A stretch of DNA of 64,000 bases from Xanthobacter autotrophicus Py2 (GTDB taxonomy: Bacteria > Pseudomonadota > Alphaproteobacteria > Rhizobiales > Xanthobacteraceae), in NCBI GenBank assembly GCA_000017645.1, contig CP000781.1, positions 4,079,501-4,143,500 of the forward strand, written 5' to 3'. Position numbers and translations under genes: made by a program. The notes under the pieces were generated by a model. It saw only the letters and a program-made list of their open reading frames with translations. It searched no databases and was not told the origin of the DNA. This document shows, piece by piece, positions 7,354 to 15,390 of the stretch. Numbering within the stretch: the first letter of the stretch is position 1; every line of letters begins with the position of its first letter.

Positions 7354-7838
7354 TTTCCCGCCTCAGCTCTGGCTTTGTTCACGATGGCGGTGAGCGCATG
7401 CACGATTTCCGCTTCCGGCCGGCCTAGCCCACGAAGGGCCTCAGACAGGTCATAGAGTCGCTCCGCGACCCGAAGGGGGTCGATGCCGATGATTGACCAC
7501 CAAAGCTCCTCCCCGTTGGCGTGCTGGGAATACTTGTCGCCCTGGTGGACATCGGGGGCCAACGGCACGGTCCATCTGTCGTCCGGCTTCGCGCTTCCAG
7601 GGCCTGCCTTCCCCATGGCCGCGCTCGAATAGCGGATATGAGCCGCATCATTCCTCCGGGATGCAGTCGGGAGCGCGCCGGTGGCAAGGCACGGCAAGTT
7701 CCGGATGAGGTCGAGGTGGCCCGCATCCTTCTGCCGGCCGCGCTCGCGCTTAGGCTTCCGCCCCTGCCTCTCTAGAGGATGATCAGGCTTCAGGCGGTTT
7801 GTGTTCCAGCCGCCATCCGGCTCAATGCGGGCGGCCAT
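7350..7838 (-). CDS. HNH-nuclease-like phage protein (DUF968-type)
   Basis: Contains HLDLIRNLPCLATG near residue 40, then AAHIRY, KPDDRWTVPL and HQGDKYSQHANGEELWW. This order of His/Asp/Cys residues resembles the putative HNH family DUF968 (Roi-like) of phage recombination regions. One expected Cys pair is incomplete (only PCLATG), so nuclease activity is uncertain. It then has GIDPLRVAERLYDLSEAL. The ATG at 7838 is preferred over GTG at 7841. Confidence 0.6.
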   Translation of the reverse strand: MAARIEPDGGWNTNRLKPDHPLERQGRKPKRERGRQKDAGHLDLIRNLPCLATGALPTASRRNDAAHIRYSSAAMGKAGPGSAKPDDRWTVPLAPDVHQGDKYSQHANGEELWWSIIGIDPLRVAERLYDLSEALRGLGRPEAEIVHALTAIVNKARAEAGK

Positions 7839-8005
7839 CACGCGCGCTCCATCTCTACGACAGGCTCTTCAGGAACCGATCCGTTGTTGATGTAGATTGC
7901 GACATTCACCCCAGTCTTGTAGACGCATAGGCATCGGCCCATGCGCACGACGCGGTAGCCGGAGCGGATGAGGCGGGCGCGGGCGTCGTGGATTTCGAGG
8001 CGCAT
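7838..8005 (-). CDS. Hypothetical phage protein (55 aa)
   Basis: MRLEIHDARARLIRSGYRVVRMG and a following beta-like YKTGVNVAIYI segment. The ATG at 8005 lies 2 bases downstream of the previous gene's stop. Function unknown. Confidence 0.5.
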   Translation of the reverse strand: MRLEIHDARARLIRSGYRVVRMGRCLCVYKTGVNVAIYINNGSVPEEPVVEMERA

Positions 8006-8007
8006 GG

Positions 8008-8334
8008 TCACTTCCCCTCCTTCAGGAGGCGGCGGCCGGCGTCGGTGATACCCACCGTGTGGTACCGGTACGCAAATGGGCGGGATGACGTGATGAGCCC
8101 AGCATGCCGCAGGCGATCGAGCAGCGCCGTAGTGGTGCAAATCTTCGCCCGGTCCCATGTGCCGCCGGCAAGCACTTCATCAATCGCCTGCAAGACACGG
8201 TACTGTGCGGGCGTCAGCTTCCCCCTCCCAGCGGGCGGCACAGCCACTTCGACTGCACCGCCCGCGTCCGCCGGGCTGGGGGAGGAGGGGGCTTCCAGAG
8301 GCCCCGGCGGATTGGTGTTCGTGTGATCGGTCAT
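8008..8334 (-). CDS. Winged-helix-like phage protein (108 aa)
   Basis: After a Pro/Ala-rich first third, the segment TPAQYRVLQAIDEVLAGGTWD...ALLDRLRHAGLITSS...YHTVGITDAGRRLL has the helix-turn-helix plus wing order of MarR/ArsR-like winged helices. Probably a DNA-binding protein; target unknown. The start overlaps the upstream stop by four bases. Confidence 0.6.
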   Translation of the reverse strand: MTDHTNTNPPGPLEAPSSPSPADAGGAVEVAVPPAGRGKLTPAQYRVLQAIDEVLAGGTWDRAKICTTTALLDRLRHAGLITSSRPFAYRYHTVGITDAGRRLLKEGK

Positions 8335-8774
8335 GCTGCCCTCTCGGTGAGGCGGGCCTTGCCAAGCGCGAGGATGTCCTCAACGGTCAGGCCCGGCAGA
8401 ATTTCAGTGGTGATCGTCAGCATTGCTGCATCGAAATATTCGCGGAACTTGGCGGCATCCATCCGGTCGAACGCCGTCGATTGCGCGCGGGTATCAACCT
8501 CTCCATGGACAGACGCATAGCTCTCGAAATATCCGAGGTGCATCTTCAGGGCGTGGTGCAGGACCTCGCTGGACGACCACTTCCCGGTTGCCGCGCACAC
8601 GGCCGACAGGACGGACCAGTAGAGGCGATTGACGCCACCAGATCGCGGCTCGGTAAGTTCGGCGCGGAGCGTCACGCCCTCCCTGTAGCGGGTGAGCGCT
8701 TCGGCATCGAACCGGGCGCGGGGCAAGAGCAGTTCACCCTTGCGCACCAGCCATATGGAGGGCTTGTCGCTCAT
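8331..8774 (-). CDS. Hypothetical phage recombination-region protein (147 aa)
   Basis: Begins MSDKPSIWLVRKGELLLP. The middle segment, GVNRLYWSVLSAVCAATGKWSSSEVLHHALKMHLG..., and the closing ILPGLTVEDIL resemble NinB/DUF1367-like proteins that sit beside phage exonucleases, but I cannot assign a family with confidence. Translationally coupled to the exonuclease (stop/start overlap at 8771-8774). Confidence 0.55.
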   Translation of the reverse strand: MSDKPSIWLVRKGELLLPRARFDAEALTRYREGVTLRAELTEPRSGGVNRLYWSVLSAVCAATGKWSSSEVLHHALKMHLGYFESYASVHGEVDTRAQSTAFDRMDAAKFREYFDAAMLTITTEILPGLTVEDILALGKARLTERAA

Positions 8775-9400
8775 GCCGCGGCCTTCCCGCCGCCGTAGGC
8801 GCGGATCTGCTCCACCACCTCCTGCAGCTCGGCGTTGAAGTCGGAGACGGCCTTGGACAGGGCCGCGATGTAGAGTTCATCGCGATGGGTGCGCTTGATG
8901 AAGGGCGGGAGCTTCGGCCAATAGACGCAGATGTCCAGCCATTCGCGCTCGGCCACCCATAGCGCGCCCTGGCATTGGGCGACGTGCTCGCTCGGGAACT
9001 CATCCTTCAACAAGCATTCGATCAGAAGTGATGGGATCTTCGTCTTGATCTCCAGCATGCCATCAGTTCCGATGAGGCTGTCCGGGCTGCACCCCTTCTG
9101 CCCATTGCGGATGAAGCCGACCAATTCCGGCTCAACATCGCGCTGGAAGGCATAGAAATTCCGCGCCTCTGGCTCCATGATGTGCCCGCGCTCCATATGC
9201 GCGTTGCTGTAGGTTTCTGCCGGCTCTCCGGTCAAAATTTCGCCCGCCAACTGAAGCATGTACTTCCGGCGCGTGACGCTTTCTCCGCCGCCCTTGCCTT
9301 TTGCCATGACGGTGGAGAACATGCTGGCGGTCGGGATACCGGCCCTGGCCTGCATCCACTCAGGCGAGTTCTGCGGAACGTCGATTATCTCTAGGCTCAT
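8771..9400 (-). CDS. YqaJ/lambda-type viral exonuclease
   Basis: RecB-like exonuclease that resects linear DNA ends for phage recombination. Seen in order: SPEWMQARAGIPTAS near residue 12 (W..R...TAS motif), ERGHIMEPEA near 75, the nuclease core DSLIGTDGMLEIKTK near 110 (Asp...Glu-x-Lys), and AQCQGALWVAE near 141 (Gln motif). Length 209 aa is normal. The ATG at 9400 is chosen; a longer frame to 9439 adds non-conserved residues. It should act with the Erf-type annealing protein upstream in the same operon. Confidence 0.9.
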   Translation of the reverse strand: MSLEIIDVPQNSPEWMQARAGIPTASMFSTVMAKGKGGGESVTRRKYMLQLAGEILTGEPAETYSNAHMERGHIMEPEARNFYAFQRDVEPELVGFIRNGQKGCSPDSLIGTDGMLEIKTKIPSLLIECLLKDEFPSEHVAQCQGALWVAEREWLDICVYWPKLPPFIKRTHRDELYIAALSKAVSDFNAELQEVVEQIRAYGGGKAAA

Positions 9401-9957
9401 TCTACATGGCTCCAGTGCTTGCCGCTTCGGATGAACCAAATGGCACCTGGGTGAACTCCAAATGAGGCCGCTATGGCCGTATCTGGCTCTCCGTCTGCAA
9501 TACGGAGTTTGATCGTGCGTACGTCCTGTTCCGTGAGCTTCGCCTTATTATTCTCGGCGCCGCATTTGTGGCTCTTGACGATGTTGCAGCGCGCTACGGC
9601 TGCGGCGCGCTCAGGGTCACGCTTCGTCCAGTGATTCTGCCCACGTGGAAGATTGTGGTCTTGGCGATAGCCTCCTTTGTTTCGCTGTTGCTCAGAACGA
9701 GTTGCCCATCGACAGTTAGAAGGCTCGTAGTGCCCATCGTTGTCGATGCGATCAATCGAATGTTCACTGGATGGGCGCGGACCCATATCATCGAAGAACG
9801 CGGAAAAGTCTTGCCATCTCTCGCAAATCACAATCCCACGCGCACCGTACCGCGCGTAACGAACGCTGTTAGGGTTCTCACAACGCTGGATCATGCTTGC
9901 CCACGCCCGGTACTCTGGCGTCTTCGTCATGCCGTGAGTAACGACCCCTCTACGCAT
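9397..9957 (-). CDS. HNH homing-endonuclease-like protein
   Basis: The N-terminal half carries a well-known free-standing endonuclease pattern: THGMTKTPEYRAWASMIQRC, then YGARGIVICERW, DFSAFFDDMG, SIDRIDNDGHYEPSNCRWAT and EQQRNK. The C-terminal 50 residues (KLTEQDVRTIKLRIADGE ... IAASFGVHPGAIWFIRSGKHW) form a NUMOD-like DNA-binding helix-turn-helix. It lies between two nuclease genes and overlaps the upstream gene by 8 bases. That is typical of a selfish endonuclease gene riding in a phage operon. Confidence 0.8.
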   Translation of the reverse strand: MRRGVVTHGMTKTPEYRAWASMIQRCENPNSVRYARYGARGIVICERWQDFSAFFDDMGPRPSSEHSIDRIDNDGHYEPSNCRWATRSEQQRNKGGYRQDHNLPRGQNHWTKRDPERAAAVARCNIVKSHKCGAENNKAKLTEQDVRTIKLRIADGEPDTAIAASFGVHPGAIWFIRSGKHWSHVE

Positions 9958-10552
9958 TATCCGCCTCCATGCTTTTGAGGTGGAAGTAGACGCGGCGGCA
10001 GGCGGCCACATCAACCATCGCGTCGTGGGCGCCATCCAGGTCCTCTCCGAAGAAGTGCCGGATGCATTCTTCCAGCTTCGGCGGCTTCGGCTTGTTGAAC
10101 CCGGCGGCGCGCATCCGATCGGTCGGCGGAAGGTTGATGATGGGGGTGGCGGACTCCATCGTGCAGAAGACCGGCTTGCGAAGCGGCATGACGCGGCCGT
10201 AGTGCCGGGAGATCGCCGTCTCAGTGACGCCCTTGTCGAACTTGGCGTTGTGGGCGCACACCATGTCCGCGCGCTGGTAGAGATGGGTGAAAGCCGACAG
10301 GGCGAACTCGGTCGAAACCCCGAACTGCACGGCCCTCTCGTTGGTGATCCCATGCACAGCGGCGGCGCGCTCCGGAATATTGATGCCGTCGCCAATGCCG
10401 GGATCGATGATGAAGGAAAAACCGGCGATGGGCCGTCCATCGTCTTCGCAGAGTTGGGCCGCCAACTGCACGATATAGGGCTGGGCTTTATGGTCGACTG
10501 GCAGGCGATCATCGAAGAAGCCAGTAGTTTCCGTATCCCAAAAGAGGATCAT
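9950..10552 (-). CDS. DnaQ-like DEDDh 3'-5' exonuclease
   Basis: Exo I motif FWDTETTGF at residues 4-12 (D6, E8), Exo II AHNAKFD near 100, and Exo III GAHDAMVDVAA near 175 with the His of the DEDDh class. Length 200 aa suits a stand-alone proofreading-type or RNase T-like exonuclease. The ATG at 10552 has GAGG at good spacing; a TTG at 10564 overlapping the upstream stop is an alternative. It sits between the coiled-coil protein and the endonuclease. Confidence 0.85.
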   Translation of the reverse strand: MILFWDTETTGFFDDRLPVDHKAQPYIVQLAAQLCEDDGRPIAGFSFIIDPGIGDGINIPERAAAVHGITNERAVQFGVSTEFALSAFTHLYQRADMVCAHNAKFDKGVTETAISRHYGRVMPLRKPVFCTMESATPIINLPPTDRMRAAGFNKPKPPKLEECIRHFFGEDLDGAHDAMVDVAACRRVYFHLKSMEADNA

Positions 10553-10560
10553 GGCGCGCC

Positions 10561-11571
10561 TCAATATTTGATCGAGATGTTGGGGATTTCGCCCGCGATG
10601 ATCCGCCTGAGGGCCGTCTTCGCAGCCCCTTCCGGCACGCCGCCAGCGACGAGCGCGTTCAGGGCGGCGACGTTGACCGCGCGACGGTGTTCCTTGTCCT
10701 GCTCTCGGCGCTTGGCCTCGGCCGTTTCGGCGGCCTTCTCCTGCTCCTGCCGGAGACGCGCGTTCTCTTCCGCCTCGGCGGCCCGGCGCTCCGCATCCTC
10801 GGCAGCGCGCTTCAGATCCTGCTCGCGGCGTTCTGCGGCTTCCCGTTCGCGCTGGGCAGCTTCCTCCGCACGGCGGACGGCGGCTTGGGCCTGCTCTTCG
10901 GCGACGCGCTTGGCACGCTCCGCCGCCTCACGGGCGATCTGCTCCTCACGGTCCTTCTTGGCGCGCTCTTCCGCCAGGCGCCGCAGCTCGGCGAGTTCGG
11001 CCTGTTCCGCCTCATAGCGCTGGCGCGCTGCGATGCCGGTAGTCAGCGCCTGAACGGCCGAGTCCTTGGCCTTGGCGTAAGCGGCCTCATATTCCTCGCA
11101 CTTTGGCCCGACTACGACGGCCTCGACCTCGGCAAGGGCGAGCTGAAGCGCATCGACGGCCACATTTTGCTTGCCCATATCGGCGAGCTGATCAAGCCGC
11201 AGGATTGCGCGCTCATGGGCTTGGACGCGCTCTTTCTCCGCATTCTCCCAGCCGGTAAGGGGCTTGCGGACTTCGTCCCGCCATGTTTCCAGCGTGTCGC
11301 GGACATGCTTCCGGCACGCGTCAATCTTCTTCGGGATCTCCTTTTGCTCGGCGGCAAGGGTCTTCCCGACCTCATCATCAAGGTAGACCTTCACCTTGCT
11401 GATTTTGGCAGCAAAGGACGCGATATCTTTCCGCCCCTTGGCGGTGGATACATCGGCAGTAAACGCATCGATCTCCCCACGCACCTTGGAAAGGAACGGG
11501 TCAATGGCGCCGGCCGTGGTGAATACGGAAAGGGCATCGGCCTTCGGGATAGTGACAAGATCAAGGTTCAT
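10561..11571 (-). CDS. Coiled-coil phage protein (336 aa)
   Basis: Long helical protein. From about residue 190 to 300 it is an almost uninterrupted Ala/Glu/Arg/Lys coiled coil (AEERAKKDREEQIAREAAER and similar). It closes with HRRAVNVAALNALVAGGVPE and IAGEIPNISIKY. This C-terminal block recurs in phage proteins encoded next to recombinases. The N-terminal 150 residues resemble a nuclease- or single-strand-associated helper, but no function is established. TolA-like annotations for such proteins reflect only the coiled coil. Confidence 0.7.
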   Translation of the reverse strand: MNLDLVTIPKADALSVFTTAGAIDPFLSKVRGEIDAFTADVSTAKGRKDIASFAAKISKVKVYLDDEVGKTLAAEQKEIPKKIDACRKHVRDTLETWRDEVRKPLTGWENAEKERVQAHERAILRLDQLADMGKQNVAVDALQLALAEVEAVVVGPKCEEYEAAYAKAKDSAVQALTTGIAARQRYEAEQAELAELRRLAEERAKKDREEQIAREAAERAKRVAEEQAQAAVRRAEEAAQREREAAERREQDLKRAAEDAERRAAEAEENARLRQEQEKAAETAEAKRREQDKEHRRAVNVAALNALVAGGVPEGAAKTALRRIIAGEIPNISIKY

Positions 11572-12425
11572 CACTTCGTCCTCTTGCGTTCGAGGGCAGT
11601 TTTCGCGTCATTGAAGCGGGCCGCTGGAAGGTCGCTGAGGCGGTCAACCCTCATGAAGGTACAGAAACGCTTTTCATCGGCTTCGACGCTGGCGGCGAGG
11701 TCGCGCAGCACTAGCACTTGGTCTTCGGTGATCGTCTCGACACCTCCGGCTGCGCGGCCGTCGTCGTCCCGGTCTTCGCGCGCCCGGCTCTGGAAATTCA
11801 GAAGGGCGCGCGCCGTGTAGCGCTGGCCGTAGCTGATCGTGCTGCCGACGGCCTGAACCGAGTTCTTGGACCCGGTACTGTCGTGCATCAGCGTGATGGT
11901 GGTTTCTTCCTGGTGCCCTTCGTTGTGGCTCAGGACGGCAGTGGTGTTCTGCTTCCCATCGGCGGCGACGCCCAGGCGGAAGGAGAGCCCGAAGCCATGG
12001 GCGCGGAGCACCGGCTGGATCGCCTCGTTGATGTCCTCCCACTTGGCGTAGCGGGTGGATTGGATGACCTTCGTGCCGCCCTTCTCGCGGATCTCAATCT
12101 GCCCGTTCTGGTTGATCACTGGAAGTTCGGCCTGCATCTCCGGGAACGCGGCGAGATAGGCGCGCTTCGCTTCATCCGCTCGGATCGTCCGGTACATCGC
12201 CATGAGCCGCTCGACCTTGTCGGCGTCGATCTCCGGGTTGCTGGCGGCCTGCATAATGGCGCCGAGGATCGAGCCGGCGTCGGATTTGGCCGAAGACCGG
12301 GGCGCGGGGCGGCGGGCGGGCGCCTGCCGCGCCTGGCGCGTGGCCGGGACATTCAACTTCGGCGCCGGCTTCGGTACGGTGATGTCCAGATCGTCGATTT
12401 CGTCGGCATATGCGATTTCAGACAT
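11571..12425 (-). CDS. erf: Erf-family single-strand annealing protein
   Basis: ERF superfamily recombinase that anneals complementary single strands exposed by the exonuclease. Visible family blocks: FPEMQAELPVINQNG near residue 98, YAKWEDINEAIQPVLRAHGFGLSF near 128, TTAVLSHNEGHQEETT, and QAVGSTISYGQRYTARALLN near 195 followed by an acidic EDRDDDG stretch. The N-terminal 50 residues are a Pro/Ala/Arg-rich linker. The ATG at 12425 has a GGAG site; GTG at 12428 is possible. Confidence 0.9.
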   Translation of the reverse strand: MSEIAYADEIDDLDITVPKPAPKLNVPATRQARQAPARRPAPRSSAKSDAGSILGAIMQAASNPEIDADKVERLMAMYRTIRADEAKRAYLAAFPEMQAELPVINQNGQIEIREKGGTKVIQSTRYAKWEDINEAIQPVLRAHGFGLSFRLGVAADGKQNTTAVLSHNEGHQEETTITLMHDSTGSKNSVQAVGSTISYGQRYTARALLNFQSRAREDRDDDGRAAGGVETITEDQVLVLRDLAASVEADEKRFCTFMRVDRLSDLPAARFNDAKTALERKRTK

Positions 12426-12706
12426 CACTTATCTCCCACGGCATAGACCGGGATTTCAGGGCGAATGGAGAAGTCGCCTACAATTTCGTCATCCGCCGCG
12501 CTCTCCAGAGCCACACGGCAGGTATTCGCGAGCTTCCAGCGCGCCTCTTGCGTCTCCATCCCGTGCAGGACTGCACGGACTACAGCTTCAAGCACAGCGG
12601 CCCGGAACTTCGCCTCAGCGATCTTCCCAGAGCACACCACGCATCCAATGATGCAGCCCATGCCAGCAGAGGCAAAGAAGAGGGGGATGACGATGTAGGT
12701 GGGCAT
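12425..12706 (-). CDS. Small membrane-anchored protein (93 aa)
   Basis: One clear N-terminal transmembrane segment (YIVIPLFFASAGMGCIIGCVV, residues 4-24), then a soluble helical part with VLHGMETQEARWKLA. Operon position between Erf and small ORFans suggests an accessory early function. No family recognised. Confidence 0.6.
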   Translation of the reverse strand: MPTYIVIPLFFASAGMGCIIGCVVCSGKIAEAKFRAAVLEAVVRAVLHGMETQEARWKLANTCRVALESAADDEIVGDFSIRPEIPVYAVGDK

Positions 12707-12709
12707 GGG

Positions 12710-12928
12710 TTATGCCCCCGCCTTGGCCGCGGCGTTCTGGCGGGCGGCCTTCCTTCCAAAGATGTCACAGCGCCGAATTTCTTGCGCTCCGACAAGCTTC
12801 TTCAAGCGACCAACTGTAGTGTTGTGCCAATCGCTCTCAATGACCTTCCCGTCAGCCACATAGAGATATCCGGCGTAGACAGGATAATCATCGGAAAGGA
12901 TCGGCTCGTTCAATTTAGCTTCGCTCAT
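12710..12928 (-). CDS. Hypothetical phage protein (72 aa)
   Basis: ATG at 12928. The pattern DDYPVYAGYLYVADGKVIESD, then TVGRLKKLVGAQEIRRCDI, is a small beta-rich phage family seen beside Erf genes. Function unknown. A longer frame to 13000 would add a hydrophobic leader but lacks support. Confidence 0.6.
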   Translation of the reverse strand: MSEAKLNEPILSDDYPVYAGYLYVADGKVIESDWHNTTVGRLKKLVGAQEIRRCDIFGRKAARQNAAAKAGA

Positions 12929-13006
12929 CTCACCACCCCATCCAGTCAAAAGCAGAGTTGCGAACGAAAGCGCGGACAAGGCGCCAGAAGAGATAAGCAA
13001 GGATCA

Positions 13007-13222
13007 TCACTCAGCCGCCTCCCGCACCACACCGGCCTCGGAAATGACAGCCCCGGTCCACTCATGGATGGCGCGGATATCATCCATGGATAGATCCCGC
13101 CAAGAAACGGACTGCACAGAGACTATCTTGATGGCGTACCCGTCTTCCCACTTCCGGTCTGGGGACACAAACTTGAGAACGGGCTGACGGTCTGAGCCAT
13201 CCAAGCGAAGATCCTCGACCAT
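13007..13222 (-). CDS. Hypothetical phage protein (71 aa)
   Basis: MVEDLRLDGSDRQPVLKFVSPD, then SWRDLSMDDIRAIHEWTGAV. The ATG at 13222 is decided by a GGAGG site 6 bases upstream; GTG at 13228 is an alternative. No domain recognised. Confidence 0.55.
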   Translation of the reverse strand: MVEDLRLDGSDRQPVLKFVSPDRKWEDGYAIKIVSVQSVSWRDLSMDDIRAIHEWTGAVISEAGVVREAAE

Positions 13223-13224
13223 GA

Positions 13225-13491
13225 TCACCTCCGATATGCGATGTAATCGCGCCGGGCCTGCGCCATGCGGGCAATCATCTGCTCTTCGGCGTGGGCGTCC
13301 GCTGCCCGTATGGCGGCTGCACGGAAAGCAGCGGCGATGTCCGCGAACGCATCATTGAGCGCGTCGCTGTAGTCCTTGAGCGCGAAGGGATTGATCGGCG
13401 TCCCGCCCTCGCGTTGCACCGTGATCGCGTCGGCCACGGCTTTTAGGTGTCTGTCGCGATCTGCCGCCAGCGCGGCGATGATGTCTTGCAT
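13225..13491 (-). CDS. Hypothetical phage protein (88 aa)
   Basis: Ala-rich helical protein beginning MQDIIAALAADRDRHLKAVADA and ending RMAQARRDYIAYRR. It lies between two coupled ORFans of the early-left operon. Function unknown. Confidence 0.55.
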   Translation of the reverse strand: MQDIIAALAADRDRHLKAVADAITVQREGGTPINPFALKDYSDALNDAFADIAAAFRAAAIRAADAHAEEQMIARMAQARRDYIAYRR

Positions 13492-13508
13492 GATCCCCTC
13501 CCGGTGAA

Positions 13509-13532
13509 GAGGGCCAGCCGATGCCGGCCCTC
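13509..13532 (-). promoter_or_regulatory. Intergenic 7-bp stem-loop
   Basis: GAGGGCC (13509-13515) pairs perfectly with GGCCCTC (13526-13532) around a 10-base loop, in the 50-bp gap of the leftward operon. It has no T-run, so it is more likely an mRNA processing or stability hairpin than a terminator. Confidence 0.4.
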
Positions 13533-13541
13533 CGGTCGTCG

Positions 13542-13913
13542 TCAGTCCATCTGCTGGCGGGCCAGCTTCTCGTAAGGGTCGTATTCGCGGGTCACGCGGA
13601 TTTCGTATTCGCCCGGCCCGAACATGATCGGCTCATGCGTGTCGTGGTCCCGCAGATGCACCAGCGGCGTATCGCTCTCCACGACGGCGCGGAGGATGCG
13701 CATGCCCTCCGGCGGCCGGTCCATGACCGCGACCGAGCATGCAGGTCCATCGAGAACATGGTAGTGACCCGTCCCGGAATGGCCGACGATCAGCTTCCCG
13801 TCTTCCCGAGAAAGCTCGGTGTATCCCGAGGGAATGCCCCGGTTCTTCGGCAGATCTCCGACGCGGCGGATATAGAGCTCGCCCTGCGCCGCACGGATCT
13901 TGAACGTCTTCAT
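13542..13913 (-). CDS. Hypothetical partner of DUF6745 protein (123 aa)
   Basis: MKTFKIRAAQGELYIRRVGDLPKN at the start, GKLIVGHSGTGHYHVLDG in the middle, and PGEYEIRVTREYDPYEKLARQ at the end. Directly downstream of the DUF6745 gene, spaced 2 bases. As I recall, the pair travels together in other genomes, which suggests a joint function. No mechanism is known. Confidence 0.65.
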   Translation of the reverse strand: MKTFKIRAAQGELYIRRVGDLPKNRGIPSGYTELSREDGKLIVGHSGTGHYHVLDGPACSVAVMDRPPEGMRILRAVVESDTPLVHLRDHDTHEPIMFGPGEYEIRVTREYDPYEKLARQQMD

Positions 13914-13915
13914 AT

Positions 13916-15337
13916 TCAGCTCCTCACTTCAGGTTTCATGAAATCCTTCGTCGAGAGACCGGCAATCCACGCCTGACCTTCGAGCGCTGACGTGATGGTG
14001 GGTGGAACCCCGATGGCGAACTCTCGCCCTGTCCCGCAGCGGACCCTCACGAAGCGGGCTTCTCCAACATCAGGAAGCTTCACTTCTACGAGCGTTCCGA
14101 TTTCCGGGTCCCCGTCTTCGTCGATTGTTTTTGCGTCAAGATCCTGGAGCATCTTCGCCCAGCCGATGATTTCGACGCCGGCCTGGCGCTGCTCCATATT
14201 TTCATGCCGGAGGATATCTGCCGGGCCCACAGAGCCCTTGTCTTCGATCCATTGGGCCGGGATCCTTGTCCCGTGCCATGCATGGCATCCCCAGCCATCT
14301 GAATACCTTACCGCTGGCCCCGTTTCACAATGCAGGCGCCGCTCTCCGTCGAAGTGCACTTCGCGAGGGCGGTCACTCACGAAGCAGATCCCGTCCCAAG
14401 GAGCCCACCACCCGACGCTTTTCGAAAGTCGAGCCCATTCGAGCAGCAGGGCGATATTCTCGGGCTCATACCGAACCCCGATTTCATGCCCGAACAGATA
14501 GAACGCCTCCCATGCACACCAATGTTGGGATCCCCAACGATTGGTGAGAAAATAGGATCGTAGGCCGTCGAGCTGGCTGTCGAGCTGGCTGCGGAGCTGG
14601 CTGTAGAGCTGGCTGTCGAGCTGGCTGCCGAGCTGGCTGTAGAGCTGGCTGCCGAGCTGGCTGCGGAGCTGGCTGCGGAGCTGGCCGCCGAGCTGGCTGT
14701 AGAGCTGGCTGTCGAGCTGGCTGCCGAGCTGGCTGTAGAGCTGGCTGCCGAGCTGGCTGCCGAGCTGGCTGCCGAGCTGGCTGTAGAGCTGGCTGCCGAG
14801 CTGGCTGCCGAGCTGGCTGCCGAGCTGGCTGCGGAGCTGGCCGTCGAGCTGGCTGTAGAGCTGGCTGCCGAGCTGGCTGTAGAGCTGGCTGCCGAGCTGG
14901 CTGCCGAGCTGGCTGCCGAGCTGGCTGCGGAGCTGGCCGTCGAGCTGGCTGTAGAGCTGGCTGCCGAGCTGGCTGTAGAGCTGGCTGCCGAGCTGGCTGC
15001 GGAGCTGGCTGCGGAGCTGGCCGCCGAGCTGGCTGTAGAGCTGGCTGCCGAGCTGGCTGCGGAGCTGGCTGCCGAGCTGGCTGCCGAGCTGGCTGCCGAG
15101 CTGGCTGTCCTTGAGCATCAGAAAGACGAAGTTCACGGCCAGCTCGCACATCGCCGGAGATGAAAAGTGCAGGATCATAGGGGCCGGCTTGCCCAGCCGC
15201 TTGTAGAAACCCCTGATAACCTCATCCCCAGTCTCGAAATCAGCCGGGTCACAACAGAGGCCGACTTGCCGCCACTCTTCCCGGAACTCCTCCAGCCTGC
15301 GTTCCCGCGCGGCGGTGAGCTTGTTGATCTTCGCCAT
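13916..15337 (-). CDS. DUF6745 protein with tetrapeptide repeats (473 aa)
   Basis: Three parts are visible. Residues 1-76 are a non-repetitive N-terminal part (GFYKRLGKPAPMILHFSSPA). Residues 77-256 are 45 tandem units of the form xSQL with x = G, Y, R or D (some xGQL). Residues 257-473 have the DUF6745 signatures WDGICFVSDRPREVHFD, GPAVRYSDGWGCHAWHGTRI, ENMEQRQAGVEIIGW, EIGTLVEVKLPD and VRVRCGTGREFAIGVPP. Function unknown. The repeat is coded by a 12-bp DNA unit, so gains or losses of units would keep the frame. It is coupled to the 123-aa gene downstream. Confidence 0.8.
   Translation of the reverse strand: MAKINKLTAARERRLEEFREEWRQVGLCCDPADFETGDEVIRGFYKRLGKPAPMILHFSSPAMCELAVNFVFLMLKDSQLGSQLGSQLGSQLRSQLGSQLYSQLGGQLRSQLRSQLGSQLYSQLGSQLYSQLDGQLRSQLGSQLGSQLGSQLYSQLGSQLYSQLDGQLRSQLGSQLGSQLGSQLYSQLGSQLGSQLGSQLYSQLGSQLDSQLYSQLGGQLRSQLRSQLGSQLYSQLGSQLDSQLYSQLRSQLDSQLDGLRSYFLTNRWGSQHWCAWEAFYLFGHEIGVRYEPENIALLLEWARLSKSVGWWAPWDGICFVSDRPREVHFDGERRLHCETGPAVRYSDGWGCHAWHGTRIPAQWIEDKGSVGPADILRHENMEQRQAGVEIIGWAKMLQDLDAKTIDEDGDPEIGTLVEVKLPDVGEARFVRVRCGTGREFAIGVPPTITSALEGQAWIAGLSTKDFMKPEVRS
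14570..15109. repeat. 45 x 12-bp in-frame tandem repeat
   Basis: 540 bp built from a 12-bp unit (plus strand about GCCGAGCTGGCT), with variation almost only at two or three bases that set the first residue of each xSQL tetrapeptide. A higher-order unit of eight tetrapeptides (Y,G,Y,D,R,G,G,G) occurs twice in succession. This indicates growth by unequal exchange or slippage. Confidence 0.95.
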
Positions 15338-15390
15338 GGTATCCCCTCGGATTGGATGTAGAGGAGCGGCCCGGAGGCCGCCCCGTTGGC

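Noticed and set aside
14570..15109. CRISPR-like repeat array
   Set aside because: The 12-bp units are contiguous with no spacers and lie inside a continuous reading frame, so this is a coding tandem repeat. The open frames it creates in other phases are by-products.
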